A DNA stretch of 64,000 bases from JAHELQ01 sp965603365. Lineage in GTDB: Bacteria; Acidobacteriota; Aminicenantia; UBA2199. The position numbers were made by a program, and so were the translations under genes. The notes beneath the pieces are model-generated. The model was not told the origin of the DNA, did no database searches, and was given only the letters and a program-made list of their open reading frames with translations. Positions within the stretch are counted from its first letter, which is position 1. Each line of letters begins with the position of its first letter. Of the stretch, positions 1-8,278 are shown one piece after another. The DNA is taken from NCBI GenBank assembly GCA_965603365.1, contig CBFDCR010000010.1:33956-97955 (forward strand). Direction: 5' to 3'.

Positions 1-1
1 C

Positions 2-130
2 CGGATACCGGATGAATATAACAAAATTCGCAACCTTACTTTTAATTATAAAGATCTTTACTTTACCGCCGAAGATCAAAACGGCGAGATTAAATTAGTA
101 AAATTTAATATTACCTCTCCAACAATATAA
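2..130 (+). CDS. C-terminal end of an unidentified protein, possibly a beta-propeller
   Basis: An open frame runs in from the left edge and ends with TAA at 128-130, giving the last 42 residues of a protein. The visible part alternates hydrophobic and polar residues (YFTAED, then GEIKLVKFNI), as in the last beta-strands of a propeller or sandwich. It has the general look of the C-terminus of the fragment at 7648-8115, which reads LYIYKLEF at its end. The family cannot be fixed from so little sequence. The gene stops 54 bases before the promoter of the radical SAM operon, so it is probably a separate transcription unit. Confidence 0.5.
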   Translation, partial: RIPDEYNKIRNLTFNYKDLYFTAEDQNGEIKLVKFNITSPTI

Positions 131-183
131 CAACGACCGAACCGTCCGGCAATATGATCTCCATACTTTTTGCCTGATTTTCA

Positions 184-212
184 TTGACAATAACATCTTC
201 TATCACTATAAT
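184..212 (+). promoter_or_regulatory. Perfect-consensus sigma70 promoter for the radical SAM operon
   Basis: TTGACA at 184-189 and TATAAT at 207-212 are separated by exactly 17 bases, matching the sigma70 consensus at all 12 positions. Transcription would start near 219, leaving a leader of about 165 nt before the first radical SAM gene at 383. The leader holds only very short frames (219-275 and 265-351), neither with a ribosome binding site. The site lies in a gene-free gap and points into the three-gene cluster. Confidence 0.8.
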
Positions 213-382
213 TGGTTCATGGATGCAAAACGATTTTTCTATTCAGCATCTAAAATAACTACACATGTTCCATGATCGACCTGATGAAGACGGATTGTGC
301 GGCAGAGTAGTAGATGCAGAAAAATATTTCGAACATTATAAAGGTACTTAAAAATGAAATGTAAAAAAGGGAGGAACAAAAA

Positions 383-1900
383 ATGGGCAGAGCAGTACGT
401 GAGGGATTGCCATTTGGCAAAGAGACACCTATTGAGGTAATCGAGAAGATTGGAAAGGACGGCCTCTCAGGTGGAGTATCGGATGTGTGTTTGTTTCCAA
501 CATACAAATGCGACCTGAATTGCTACATGTGCCATGTGCAGCACACCAGGGGCAAGGACGATCCATACTTGTCCCCGGGGCAGCTAAAAGAGGTATTTGA
601 CGATGTGAAGGTAACTACGATGTTCCATCTAGGCGGCGAGCCGTTCGTAAGGCCCGAAATGATGGAAATTCTCAAATACTTCGATTCCAGGAGGACGAAC
701 CAGATCATTTCCACTAATGGTACCAATGTGACCGAGACAATGGCTGAGGAATTAGCCAGGTTGAAACATCTGGTATGTGTCCAGGTCTCCTTGAACGGAA
801 CGGGGGAAAATGACAATATCATAAGAGGGTCTTCAAAGGCCTTTGAAACGACAGTTGAAGGTATCAAAATCCTTAAAAAGGCAGGTCTTCAAACGTGGAT
901 CCACAGCGTGGTCCTGAACGAAAATATCGACGATCTGGCAAACATTGTAAGGCTCGGTGGAGAACTGGGGGTTGGCATGGTCAATTTCCTTTTCGGCCAG
1001 ATGATGTCGGCAGAAGAGGCAAAGAAAACAAAGGATGTCATCAGGAAGTGGATAGGCGAAGAGGTGGATATAGGGGGATACATTGGGGAAATCGCTTATT
1101 CGAAGGAGCAATTGATCAACAGCGTAAATGCGGCAAAAGAGGAAGGAAAGAGGCTCGGCCTTCAGGTCATGTTCTTTCCCCGTGTGTTTGGAGATAAACC
1201 GGAGATTTATTGGGATGGTACATTGCTGGAGCAAGAAAGGCCCATATGCCAGATGACCCTCATGCCGCCCCTTACCCCCATTGTGGGACCCGAAGGAGAT
1301 GTTTACGGGTGCTGTATAGTAAACAAGAGCTTTGGAAATGTAAAGGAGCAATCATTAGAAGAGATATGGGATTCGCCCACACTTCGGGCATTCAGGCGGG
1401 GCCTTATCAATGACAAACTAATGCCCGTCTGTAAACGCTGTCCCAGCGGTGACATCATCGACCTCTCCGCCCCCAGGAGGCAATTATTTGCCGACCTTGC
1501 CGCCTGGGAGGCATACCTGGAACGCCTGACCAGAGCACTCAATGACCTACCCGAGCTTTCACCTGTCTTGAATAATATTGCCCCGGTGAGGTTCCAATAC
1601 GAAATTAGCGATCGCCCCGAATATAACTACTGGCACGTTTTTGAGAAGGACGAGGTTCGCCTGGGGTTGGGAATAAATAGAGAGGATAATATTCCCAGGC
1701 TCATCCATAAGACCGACTTTGATACCCTCAATAAAGTGAATGCAGGTGAAATAAACCCTATCCAGGCAACCATGGATGGTACCTATGCCGTAGATGGCGA
1801 GATGTCGAAGCTCATGGCCTGCGCCCCGTTAATTCCGCTGACCATCAAGGCACATGGCATCGCCATTGCGGATGTTAAAGATACCGACAGGGAGGGATGA
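383..1900 (+). CDS. Radical SAM/SPASM-type enzyme with C-terminal SCP2-like domain (paralog 1)
   Basis: A 505-residue radical SAM enzyme. The [4Fe-4S] cluster motif CX3CX2C is C43-C47-C50, followed by GGEP (84-87) and a later ISTNG. A SPASM/twitch-like region around 285-360 carries further cysteines (one in 'PICQ', a CC pair in 'YGCC', then CKRC), suggesting an auxiliary Fe-S cluster. The last ~100 residues, from about 404, contain a stretch (VNAGEINPIQATMDGTYAVD, then GEM) matching the conserved core of SCP2 lipid-carrier domains: acidic-Pro, Ala-x-Met-x-Gly, then G-D/E-M. SCP2 domains bind hydrophobic ligands, so the substrate may be lipid-like or carrier-bound; that is inference. The start has a strong GGGAGG site at about 370. 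The next gene begins 3 bases after the stop and is a clear duplicate. No substrate peptide gene was recognised. Confidence 0.88.
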   Translation: MGRAVREGLPFGKETPIEVIEKIGKDGLSGGVSDVCLFPTYKCDLNCYMCHVQHTRGKDDPYLSPGQLKEVFDDVKVTTMFHLGGEPFVRPEMMEILKYFDSRRTNQIISTNGTNVTETMAEELARLKHLVCVQVSLNGTGENDNIIRGSSKAFETTVEGIKILKKAGLQTWIHSVVLNENIDDLANIVRLGGELGVGMVNFLFGQMMSAEEAKKTKDVIRKWIGEEVDIGGYIGEIAYSKEQLINSVNAAKEEGKRLGLQVMFFPRVFGDKPEIYWDGTLLEQERPICQMTLMPPLTPIVGPEGDVYGCCIVNKSFGNVKEQSLEEIWDSPTLRAFRRGLINDKLMPVCKRCPSGDIIDLSAPRRQLFADLAAWEAYLERLTRALNDLPELSPVLNNIAPVRFQYEISDRPEYNYWHVFEKDEVRLGLGINREDNIPRLIHKTDFDTLNKVNAGEINPIQATMDGTYAVDGEMSKLMACAPLIPLTIKAHGIAIADVKDTDREG

Positions 1901-1903
1901 ATA

Positions 1904-3421
1904 ATGGTAGTAGAGAAAATAGGCTGCGGTGTGAGCAGGCGCGAAGGGATGCCCCTGGGCAAGGATACGCCGCTAGAGGTCATTCAAAAGATCGGGGCAA
2001 GCGGACTTTCCGGTGGAATTCACGATGTTTGCTATTACCCGACCTTCAAGTGCGACTTGAATTGTTACATGTGCCTTGTAAAGCACAGGAAGGATAATAT
2101 TGTCACTCCTATGTCCTCAGAGCAGGCGAAGACTGCCTTTAGGGATGTTAAAACCTTATTCTATCTAGGAGGAGAGCCCTTCACGTGCGGCAATACCCTG
2201 GAATTAATGAAACACTTCGACGATAATGGAATAAACCAGATCATCTCCACAAACGGAATCCACATCACCCAATCCACGGCAGAGAAGCTGGCGGAACTGA
2301 AAAAGCTGGTTGTCATACAGGTCTCATTGAATGGCTCGGGCGAAAATGATAACGGCATAAGAGGATGGTCACAGGCATTTGAAACAACGGTAGATGGCAT
2401 CAAGGTTCTCACTAATGCCGGCTTACCCGTATGGATTCACTGCGTGATATTGAACGAAAACATAGACGATCTTGTTAATGTTGTCAAACTGGGTGTGGAG
2501 TTGGGGGTTGACGCGGTTAATTTCATCTTTGCCCATGTGACGACCCCCGAAGAGATCCAGGCCACGAAAGAACTATTGAAGGAATGGACCGGCCAAGATG
2601 TGGAGGTGAATGGTTACGTTGGGGAATTGTCATATTCGGAAGAGCAATTGGTAAACAGCATCAATGCCGTAAAGGAAGAGGGAAGAAAAAATGGCATCCA
2701 GATCATGTTTTTTTCAAAATTGTTCGGGGACAGACCCGAACTCTACTGGCAGGGAAAATTACTGGAGCAAGAAAACCCCATTTGCCAATTAACCCTGATG
2801 CCACCGCTTACTCCGGCCATCGGACCCGATGGTGACGTTTTTTTATGTCCCTACATCGAAAAGAGTTTCGGTAACGTGAACACAGCTACCCTGGAGGACA
2901 TCTGGGACTCGGAACAACTTCAAGCCATCCGCAGGGGAATGATCAACGGTAAGATGTTGCCCATTTGCAGACGCTGCCCTTGCAGCGATGAGATCAATAC
3001 GCCCACATCTGGAGAACAAGGGGCCGTGAACAAAGCCCTCTGGGAAACTTATTTAAAGAACTTAACCAAAGCGCTCAATGATCTCCCGGAGGTTCGACCT
3101 ATTTTAGAAAATCTCGCCTATGCCCCCGTGGTCTTCCAATACCACATCACCAATCGCCCCGAATTTAACTACTGGCATGCCTTTAGAAAGGATGGTATCT
3201 ACCTGGGTATGGGTGAGAACGAGGAAGAAGATGTCACAAAGCTCATCCACTCCACCGACCTTGATACCCTGAGAAAGGTAAATTCAGGGGAAGCAAATCC
3301 CGTGCAAGCGACCATGGCAGGAACCTACTCCGTGGATGGTGACATGACGATCCTCATGTCCTGTTCGCCGTTACTACCGTTAACGGTAACAGCACACGCT
3401 ATTACTGCCAGGCAAGATTAA
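1904..3421 (+). CDS. Radical SAM/SPASM-type enzyme with C-terminal SCP2-like domain (paralog 2)
   Basis: Tandem paralog of the preceding gene, also 505 residues and similar along its whole length, including the segments NQIISTNG, AFETTV and NENIDDL. The radical SAM motif is C50-C54-C57 (KCDLNCYMC), followed by LGGEPF. The SPASM-like region has 'PICQ', a single Cys in 'VFLCP' where paralog 1 has CC, and CRRCPC. The C-terminal SCP2-like core is kept ('NPVQATMAGTYSVDGDM'). The start is supported by an AGGGAGGG tract near 1889 that overlaps the end of paralog 1, implying translational coupling. Differing auxiliary cysteines suggest the copies have diverged in cofactor or substrate. Two paralogs in one operon could form a heterodimer or act in sequence (inference). 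Confidence 0.88.
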   Translation: MVVEKIGCGVSRREGMPLGKDTPLEVIQKIGASGLSGGIHDVCYYPTFKCDLNCYMCLVKHRKDNIVTPMSSEQAKTAFRDVKTLFYLGGEPFTCGNTLELMKHFDDNGINQIISTNGIHITQSTAEKLAELKKLVVIQVSLNGSGENDNGIRGWSQAFETTVDGIKVLTNAGLPVWIHCVILNENIDDLVNVVKLGVELGVDAVNFIFAHVTTPEEIQATKELLKEWTGQDVEVNGYVGELSYSEEQLVNSINAVKEEGRKNGIQIMFFSKLFGDRPELYWQGKLLEQENPICQLTLMPPLTPAIGPDGDVFLCPYIEKSFGNVNTATLEDIWDSEQLQAIRRGMINGKMLPICRRCPCSDEINTPTSGEQGAVNKALWETYLKNLTKALNDLPEVRPILENLAYAPVVFQYHITNRPEFNYWHAFRKDGIYLGMGENEEEDVTKLIHSTDLDTLRKVNSGEANPVQATMAGTYSVDGDMTILMSCSPLLPLTVTAHAITARQD

Positions 3422-3443
3422 ATGTAAAAGGAGGCATTTGAGA

Positions 3444-4802
3444 ATGGATTGGGAAGCCGAGGTTGGAGAGATATTTAAAAAACTTGTTGCCCAGGTTCCG
3501 GACCAGTTCCGTCCCATGGTGGAGCCGCTGCTGCACGACACTGCAGAGAAAAAATGCGTCGAGAGGAACGCCGGCGTGGTCAATAATGACGACCTGATAA
3601 CCGCTCTGTTCGATATTACCCCCGAGCCCTTCAAGGCCCAGGCCATAGACAACTGCAAGGCCATCGGCATTGACCCGCAGAGATATATAGAGCTCAAAGA
3701 GGTACAGGAACAGTATAAATTAAGCTGGGAGAAGTTCGGCAAGGCGTTTCACCCTGGCAACAAGCACTTCGCCATGTACATTACGGACAGGTGCAACCAG
3801 AAATGCCTCCACTGTGCCGCAGATTCCGAAGAGCATCGGGAGGAGCTTTCCACCGACCGGTGGATACAGATCGTGGAGAACCTCGAATTCGGCCTTCGTA
3901 AGGAGGGGAGGCGCGGGGTCTACATATGGTTCGGCGGGGAGCCCACCTGCCGCCAGGACCTACCCGAGCTGATCAAGTACTGCGGCGATAAAGGATACCA
4001 CCAGGCCTTGATCACCAATGGTATACTTTTCGACGAGGACCTGGCAAAGTTCTGTGCCGACAACGGTATGGGCCACCTGTTCGTCAGCTTCGACAGCGCA
4101 GACCCTGAAAAGAACGACAGGATCAGGGGCGCAGCCCATTCACTCGAGTATGCCAGAAAGGCAGTGGAAAACGCCCTCAAGTACGGGATATTCGCCTGCG
4201 GCTCCACCACCGTAATGAAACAGAACATCGATGAACTGGAGGATATAAAGAAGATGGCCGAGGCGTGGGGGGCTGCCCCCTATTTCAGGGCGGTGGTGAA
4301 GCAGAAGAAGGCGGCCGAGAACTGGGACGAGATCGGGCTTTCTACCGAGGAATACAAGACGCTGTACGATTTCAAGTACACACATGTCATCGATGCCATA
4401 AGGGAGGGGAAGGGTGAGGCCCTGCCCATATACTCCATCTTCGAGATGGTGCCCTTTATGGAAAAACCCCTGAATAACAAGGAGCTCACGGCTCTGGAGT
4501 GGGGCGTTGGTTGTCAGGCCTGCCGGATATTCAACGGCATCGATGTCAACGGCGATGTCTTTCCCTGCGGCTATCCCTCCAACCTGATACTGGGCAATGC
4601 CCTTACAGACAGCTTTGAAGACATCATGAACTCACAAATCTACAAGGATATTCGCGATAGAAAACGTAACGGAAAATGCGCTGGATGCCACCACCTCGAT
4701 CTCTGCGGTGGGGGGTGCAGGGTACATGCAGAATGCGATACCGGCGACTTTTTCGCCTCCTTTTCATATTGCTGGCACCAAAACGACCACCACCATGCTT
4801 AA
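3444..4802 (+). CDS. Radical SAM/SPASM enzyme with N-terminal PCP_red-like helical segment
   Basis: 452 residues. I chose ATG 3444 over the in-frame TTG 3438 because the AAAGGAGG site at 3427-3434 is 9 bases from the ATG but only 3 from the TTG. The radical SAM core carries CX3CX2C at C117-C121-C124 (DRCNQKCLHC), then FGGEP. A classic SPASM domain closes the protein: 'GCQAC', 'VFPCGYP', 'CAGCHHLDLCGGGC', and a final Cys. The first ~80 residues are a separate helical unit beginning WEAEV, with VPDQFRPMVE and NNDDLITAL, resembling the PCP_red domain (PF08369). It is not a paralog of the first two enzymes and lacks the SCP2-like tail. It follows 22 bases after paralog 2 and is probably the third operon gene. 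Its stop overlaps the convergent protease gene by 4 bases. Confidence 0.87.
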   Translation: MDWEAEVGEIFKKLVAQVPDQFRPMVEPLLHDTAEKKCVERNAGVVNNDDLITALFDITPEPFKAQAIDNCKAIGIDPQRYIELKEVQEQYKLSWEKFGKAFHPGNKHFAMYITDRCNQKCLHCAADSEEHREELSTDRWIQIVENLEFGLRKEGRRGVYIWFGGEPTCRQDLPELIKYCGDKGYHQALITNGILFDEDLAKFCADNGMGHLFVSFDSADPEKNDRIRGAAHSLEYARKAVENALKYGIFACGSTTVMKQNIDELEDIKKMAEAWGAAPYFRAVVKQKKAAENWDEIGLSTEEYKTLYDFKYTHVIDAIREGKGEALPIYSIFEMVPFMEKPLNNKELTALEWGVGCQACRIFNGIDVNGDVFPCGYPSNLILGNALTDSFEDIMNSQIYKDIRDRKRNGKCAGCHHLDLCGGGCRVHAECDTGDFFASFSYCWHQNDHHHA

Positions 4803-6046
4803 CGGCCGTAGAGTTGGGGGATGATCTCCTGCCTGGTGTATACTTTTCCCTTCAGGTCCACGTAGACCACCTGGTCTGTGGTCTCCACTCGCCAGAAGGG
4901 GTAGGCCCGGCTGTAGGTGAGGTTACAGGGGGTAAAGACCATGGTGGCCCTGATCTCGCTCGTTACGTCCCGGCTCTCCAGTTTCAAGAATCCTGAAGCC
5001 GCCTTGATCGCCTCATCTTTCGGGAGATATTCGACGGGGCGGCCAAAAGAGGCGACCTCCTCAAAATCCCCGGTAGAGCCGTTAATGATCACACTGATGC
5101 TGGAGCGATCCTGATCGACCTCGCTGTTTAAGGCAGAAGTAAAATTATCGCCCGCTTTGGCATAGGGAATGATGTAGTAGTAGGGAACCCATTCGGCCTC
5201 GGCCATTTCAAAGGTGATCTCTTCCCGCACCAGGATCGGCTCCAGATTTTGGGTATCTCCGTCGTCCAACGCTGCGTACGACGGGTGTTTGGCAGCCAGA
5301 TCCAATTGGTCGATATAGTTTTCAGAGTACTGCAGGGCCTCGGCCTCCGAAAGCTCGGGTGTGCCTCTTCGATCCACCAGATCGGCACTCACCGATCCCT
5401 GGATGTCCGGGGGTTCGATAAGGGCCACATATTTGTTGTACCAGGTGCCCGTGAGGGTGACGGGATTTTGCCACCTGGTATCGTACCAGACCGTGCCGGT
5501 CATGGTACTGACCTGGCCGACGCCGATAGGCCAGGGGTCGTGGATGGTGATTTCCAACAGTTCGGGGTCGCTGCCCCAGACCGGCTCGATATCGGTCACA
5601 TAGCCCACCACGTCGACCCAGTGGTAACCGCTGTTGACCAGGGTGGTAACGGGGTAACTGTTGTAATTCATCCAGAAGAGGATCTGGAACATCAGTTCTT
5701 CCCGTACATCGTATGACTTGAGCGACCATATCCCCACCTGGGGTGGGTTGAGAGTCGGGTCCATCAGGGTGCCCCGCATACCCTCAGGGTCGGTGGCCCA
5801 GCCCGGTTCGCCGCTGTTGTAGGTCTGGATGAAGGTCCATAGATAAGATTGTTCAAAATAGATGGATGGGTAGGGGTCGGGATAACCGTTAAAGATCATC
5901 TGGGCACAGGCAGGCCCGCTCCAGATGCTGTTTTCCTGGCCGTACAGGGGGATCGTCAATGCCACCTCGTAGTCGGCTAAGAGGGCTGTCTGAAGGCCCA
6001 GTAACAGAAAAATGATGCAAAAAACCGTTGAGATTCGTCTTAACAT
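4799..6046 (-). CDS. Secreted C39-like papain-fold cysteine peptidase
   Basis: 415 residues with an N-terminal signal peptide (about 1-24). The mature protein opens with a C39-like papain-fold core: Gln37 as likely oxyanion residue, catalytic Cys47 in 'SGPACAQMI', His142 in 'GYHWVDVVGY', and Asp170 in 'IHDPWP'. The C-terminal half (from about 215) is not catalytic. It has two PepSY-like stretches, the last reading YPFWRV...VYVDLKGKVY, which could act as inhibitor or fold-assisting segments. AAAGGAGGAC precedes the start. It is the second gene of an operon with the papain-type peptidase 30 bases upstream, and converges on the radical SAM genes. It lacks the ABC exporter expected of a bacteriocin-processing C39 enzyme, so a general extracellular peptidase is more likely. 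Confidence 0.72.
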   Translation of the reverse strand: MLRRISTVFCIIFLLLGLQTALLADYEVALTIPLYGQENSIWSGPACAQMIFNGYPDPYPSIYFEQSYLWTFIQTYNSGEPGWATDPEGMRGTLMDPTLNPPQVGIWSLKSYDVREELMFQILFWMNYNSYPVTTLVNSGYHWVDVVGYVTDIEPVWGSDPELLEITIHDPWPIGVGQVSTMTGTVWYDTRWQNPVTLTGTWYNKYVALIEPPDIQGSVSADLVDRRGTPELSEAEALQYSENYIDQLDLAAKHPSYAALDDGDTQNLEPILVREEITFEMAEAEWVPYYYIIPYAKAGDNFTSALNSEVDQDRSSISVIINGSTGDFEEVASFGRPVEYLPKDEAIKAASGFLKLESRDVTSEIRATMVFTPCNLTYSRAYPFWRVETTDQVVYVDLKGKVYTRQEIIPQLYGR

Positions 6047-6076
6047 GCTTGTCCTCCTTTTTTTATTTTTGGCTAT

Positions 6077-7036
6077 CTAGCCGCCGTAATAGGGGATGGG
6101 ATAGGCGGCGGCATAACCCACGTAATTACAACCGTAGATAATCCACATAAAACCACCCTCGGTTTCTTGATCGATTCGACCGTCTCCGTTGATATCTACG
6201 CCGCCCCAGTCGGTGTCCCAGGAGTTCTTCAGCAGCCAGGCGCCGGCAGGCCCCAGGCTGTCGTCCCAGCCGCATAAGGCCACACAGTGGTTGAGCTCGG
6301 AACCTGTGCAGTGGTCAAACACACCGCCGCTGTAGGCCTGGAACCAATAATCGGCGACGATGCCCACCGCCACCGAGCCGTAATCCATGATGGCCTGTTT
6401 GATGTCGTTCACCGGCGGAACACTGCCGCTGTTTCCCACCCAATCCCAATCGTAGATGAAATAGAGATGGGAGCAGGAGTGATTACAGGGTTTTTTATAG
6501 CCCACATAGGGATAACAGGTCTCTGTCAGCGCGCCCTCGTTCATGAACATGTAAAAATTGATAAAGCCCCCCTGGCAGCTCCAGCCCCAGGGGTTACAGT
6601 CCAACAGCCACTGCTCCGATAGATCCTCTTCGGTGCTCATCATCTTCTTGATCAGTCCCTCGACAGCACTCGCCATGCAGAAGGCCCAGCAACTGCCGCA
6701 GGCCCCCTGATCCTTGGCCGGCGTATAATAACCGATGTAGCGGGAGGGCAGATCCAATCGGACGGTGAAATTCTGATCGTCGGCTTCCACTCTGGTGCTG
6801 GTCTCCCCCATGGCCAGCTCCGTCTTAAAACAACATAACTGGCTCAAGGGATACTGGCAGGCGGAGTTGTAGTCCACCGTGAAGGAATAGCCCCTCTCGT
6901 TAATCTCCTTTCTCATTTGTTCCAGTTGGTCTTGCCAATCGTTCTCGCTGATTGTTGTGGTTCCCTTTATTCCTGTTACCAGGATTAATGAGAAAACCAC
7001 AATCGTTAAAGAAAAAACAAGGAAAAATTTTTTCAT
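6077..7036 (-). CDS. Secreted papain-family (C1A) cysteine peptidase
   Basis: 319 residues with a signal peptide (1-25) and a short pro-region before the mature domain at about 92. All papain hallmarks are present: Gln110, catalytic Cys116 in 'GACGSCWAF', 'LSEQWLLDC', His250 in 'LNHCVALCGW' and Asn271 in 'KNSWDTDWG'. Many paired cysteines point to disulfides and an extracytoplasmic location. An unusual insertion after the Asn motif (281-291, DINGDGRIDQE) is a textbook EF-hand/dockerin calcium loop, so activity or stability may depend on calcium. GGAGG lies just upstream of the ATG. The gene leads the operon with the C39-like peptidase; a perfect 17-bp palindrome sits between the likely promoter and the ribosome binding site. 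Confidence 0.88.
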   Translation of the reverse strand: MKKFFLVFSLTIVVFSLILVTGIKGTTTISENDWQDQLEQMRKEINERGYSFTVDYNSACQYPLSQLCCFKTELAMGETSTRVEADDQNFTVRLDLPSRYIGYYTPAKDQGACGSCWAFCMASAVEGLIKKMMSTEEDLSEQWLLDCNPWGWSCQGGFINFYMFMNEGALTETCYPYVGYKKPCNHSCSHLYFIYDWDWVGNSGSVPPVNDIKQAIMDYGSVAVGIVADYWFQAYSGGVFDHCTGSELNHCVALCGWDDSLGPAGAWLLKNSWDTDWGGVDINGDGRIDQETEGGFMWIIYGCNYVGYAAAYPIPYYGG

Positions 7037-7051
7037 GATAACCTCCTTTTT

Positions 7052-7068
7052 ACATAATTATATTATGT
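7052..7068 (-). promoter_or_regulatory. Perfect 17-bp palindrome upstream of the papain-type peptidase gene
   Basis: ACATAAT-TAT-ATTATGT, 7-bp arms with a 3-bp centre, lies 16 bases upstream of the peptidase start codon, just upstream of GGAGG. On the minus strand, TTGAAA with a 17-base spacer leads to TAATAT within the palindrome, so the site could be an operator overlapping the -10 region. The AT-rich arms could also arise by chance. No regulator gene is adjacent. Confidence 0.4.
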
Positions 7069-7114
7069 TACCTTCAGAAGATTTTCAACAAATAAATCAA
7101 TTTTAACTAAAAAT

Positions 7115-7477
7115 TTAGCCCCGGTGGGCAGAATCGGGGGAGAAGGCGGGCCGGCAGACGGCGATGTATTCAGCCCCTTCGGGACCGGGAGTGGCGTATC
7201 GTACCCATTCGCCCCGGCGGGTCATGATGGCTTCACCGGCCCTGACATCGATCGTATCCTGTTTCGATTCCACCCTCAATGTGCCTTTCAGCACCACGGT
7301 ATATTCGTCGAATTCCGGGGTCTGGCCCGGTTCGGCCCAGCCCGGCGGACTGATCATCCGGGCAATACTTAAATCTGTGGTCCGGGTATTGACCCGGCCA
7401 ATATACTCCTCGATTTTCTTGGGTTTGTTGCCGGCGGCTTTAACCACGGCAGGCCCTTTTACTAAAGTCGGCATCAT
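7115..7477 (-). CDS. Small cupin-domain protein
   Basis: 120 residues, the size of a single-domain cupin. A run of short beta-strands with 'PEFDEYTVVLKGTLRVES' followed by 'VRAGEAIMTRRGEWVRYATP' matches cupin motifs 1 and 2, although the motif-1 histidines are replaced (EFDEY), so metal binding is doubtful. Ethanolamine-utilisation-type and other sensor cupins have this layout. The start is the second or first of two ATGs behind a GAGGT ribosome binding site. It stands alone between the peptidase operon and the debris region; there is no metabolic partner next to it, so the ligand cannot be named. Confidence 0.7.
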   Translation of the reverse strand: MMPTLVKGPAVVKAAGNKPKKIEEYIGRVNTRTTDLSIARMISPPGWAEPGQTPEFDEYTVVLKGTLRVESKQDTIDVRAGEAIMTRRGEWVRYATPGPEGAEYIAVCRPAFSPDSAHRG

Positions 7478-7546
7478 TTACCTCGCTTGTATGGATTCAG
7501 ATGAAATAATACCCCCCTGATGCCCAAAATTCAACTGCTTTCCGCT

Positions 7547-7619
7547 CTGGAGTTACCCCAAAGAATAAAATTCGAAATCCCAAAGTAAGGGACCTGTGAT
7601 TTTCGAAAAATGGGCACAG
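7547..7619 (-). repeat. Dispersed ~73-bp intergenic repeat, copy A
   Basis: Read on the minus strand, this stretch aligns with 27280-27350 on the plus strand at about three quarters identity. Shared landmarks in order are CCCATTTTTC, CACAG, CACTTTGGG/TACTTTGGG and TTTGGGGTAACTCCAG. Both copies sit in gaps beside truncated genes. There is no coding frame and no terminal inverted repeat, so it is not a simple insertion sequence. Confidence 0.55.
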
Positions 7620-7647
7620 AAAAGAGGTCAGACAAGACTGTCACCCC

Positions 7648-8115
7648 CTAAAATTCTAATTTATAGATATATAATCTTTCCGTTTCATCGTGACTTTTAC
7701 TGGCCAATAGATAGCCGTCGTCCGAGATGAAAAAAGGGTTTAAATTTTTATCAACCGAAAGCCTAACTTTTGGGTTTTTGGTTTTACCGTCGAAGATGAG
7801 ACAATCACAGCCCACGGTCTCGCCGAATTCCTTTCGATATTTCAATTTCGTTAAAAAAACGACAAAGTGACTCTTGTAAACAAGAATCGATCTGATAAAA
7901 GGCACATAGGCAATCGGGGGATATTTAACCGGGAAATCCAGGAAATGGGAAGGGAATGTGTACTGCTTCTCTATTTCATATTGAAATTGATCCTGATATT
8001 TCCCATCCACCGAATAGACAAAAAATTCAACCGGGTTGTTGGGATAGACGAAAGAGATGAGCATTCTACCGCTGCCTTTATCGATGCCGATTTTAGGGTT
8101 CAGATAAAAACTCAT
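7648..8115 (-). pseudogene. C-terminal fragment of a possible beta-propeller protein
   Basis: 155 codons ending LYIYKLEF, beta-rich with repeated turns (SVDGKYQDQF, FDGKTKNP, SDDGYLLASK) typical of propeller blades such as 6-bladed NHL-like exported proteins. The first codon is ATG at 8115, but it is immediately preceded in the same frame by a TAA (8116-8118). Upstream of that stop, the same frame is open for 62 codons (to 8304), running into an antisense toxin-antitoxin remnant. There is no ribosome binding site or signal peptide at the ATG. The best reading is the surviving 3' end of a longer exported propeller gene whose 5' part was lost; a short intact gene is less likely. Confidence 0.5.
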
Positions 8116-8278
8116 TTACAGCGCCTTTTGGGAGAGCTTTCTCCCTGTATTGATGTGAATGGGTGTTTCATCAAAAAAAGAGTAGGTCGAATACGAATGG
8201 GTATCGATATTCCTTAGATCTGCCGGAGCACCTTTCCACTTTGATTCAACTGCCGGTGGACGTTCGTATTTTAAATTT

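Noticed and set aside
219..275. An 18-codon frame beginning exactly at the predicted transcription start (leaderless peptide)
   Set aside because: No ribosome binding site, no recognisable precursor features, and such short frames are common by chance.
4799..6046. C39 peptidase as processing enzyme of a radical SAM-made peptide
   Set aside because: No ABC exporter, no double-Gly leader peptide and the gene is in an operon with a general papain-type enzyme; kept only as a possibility.
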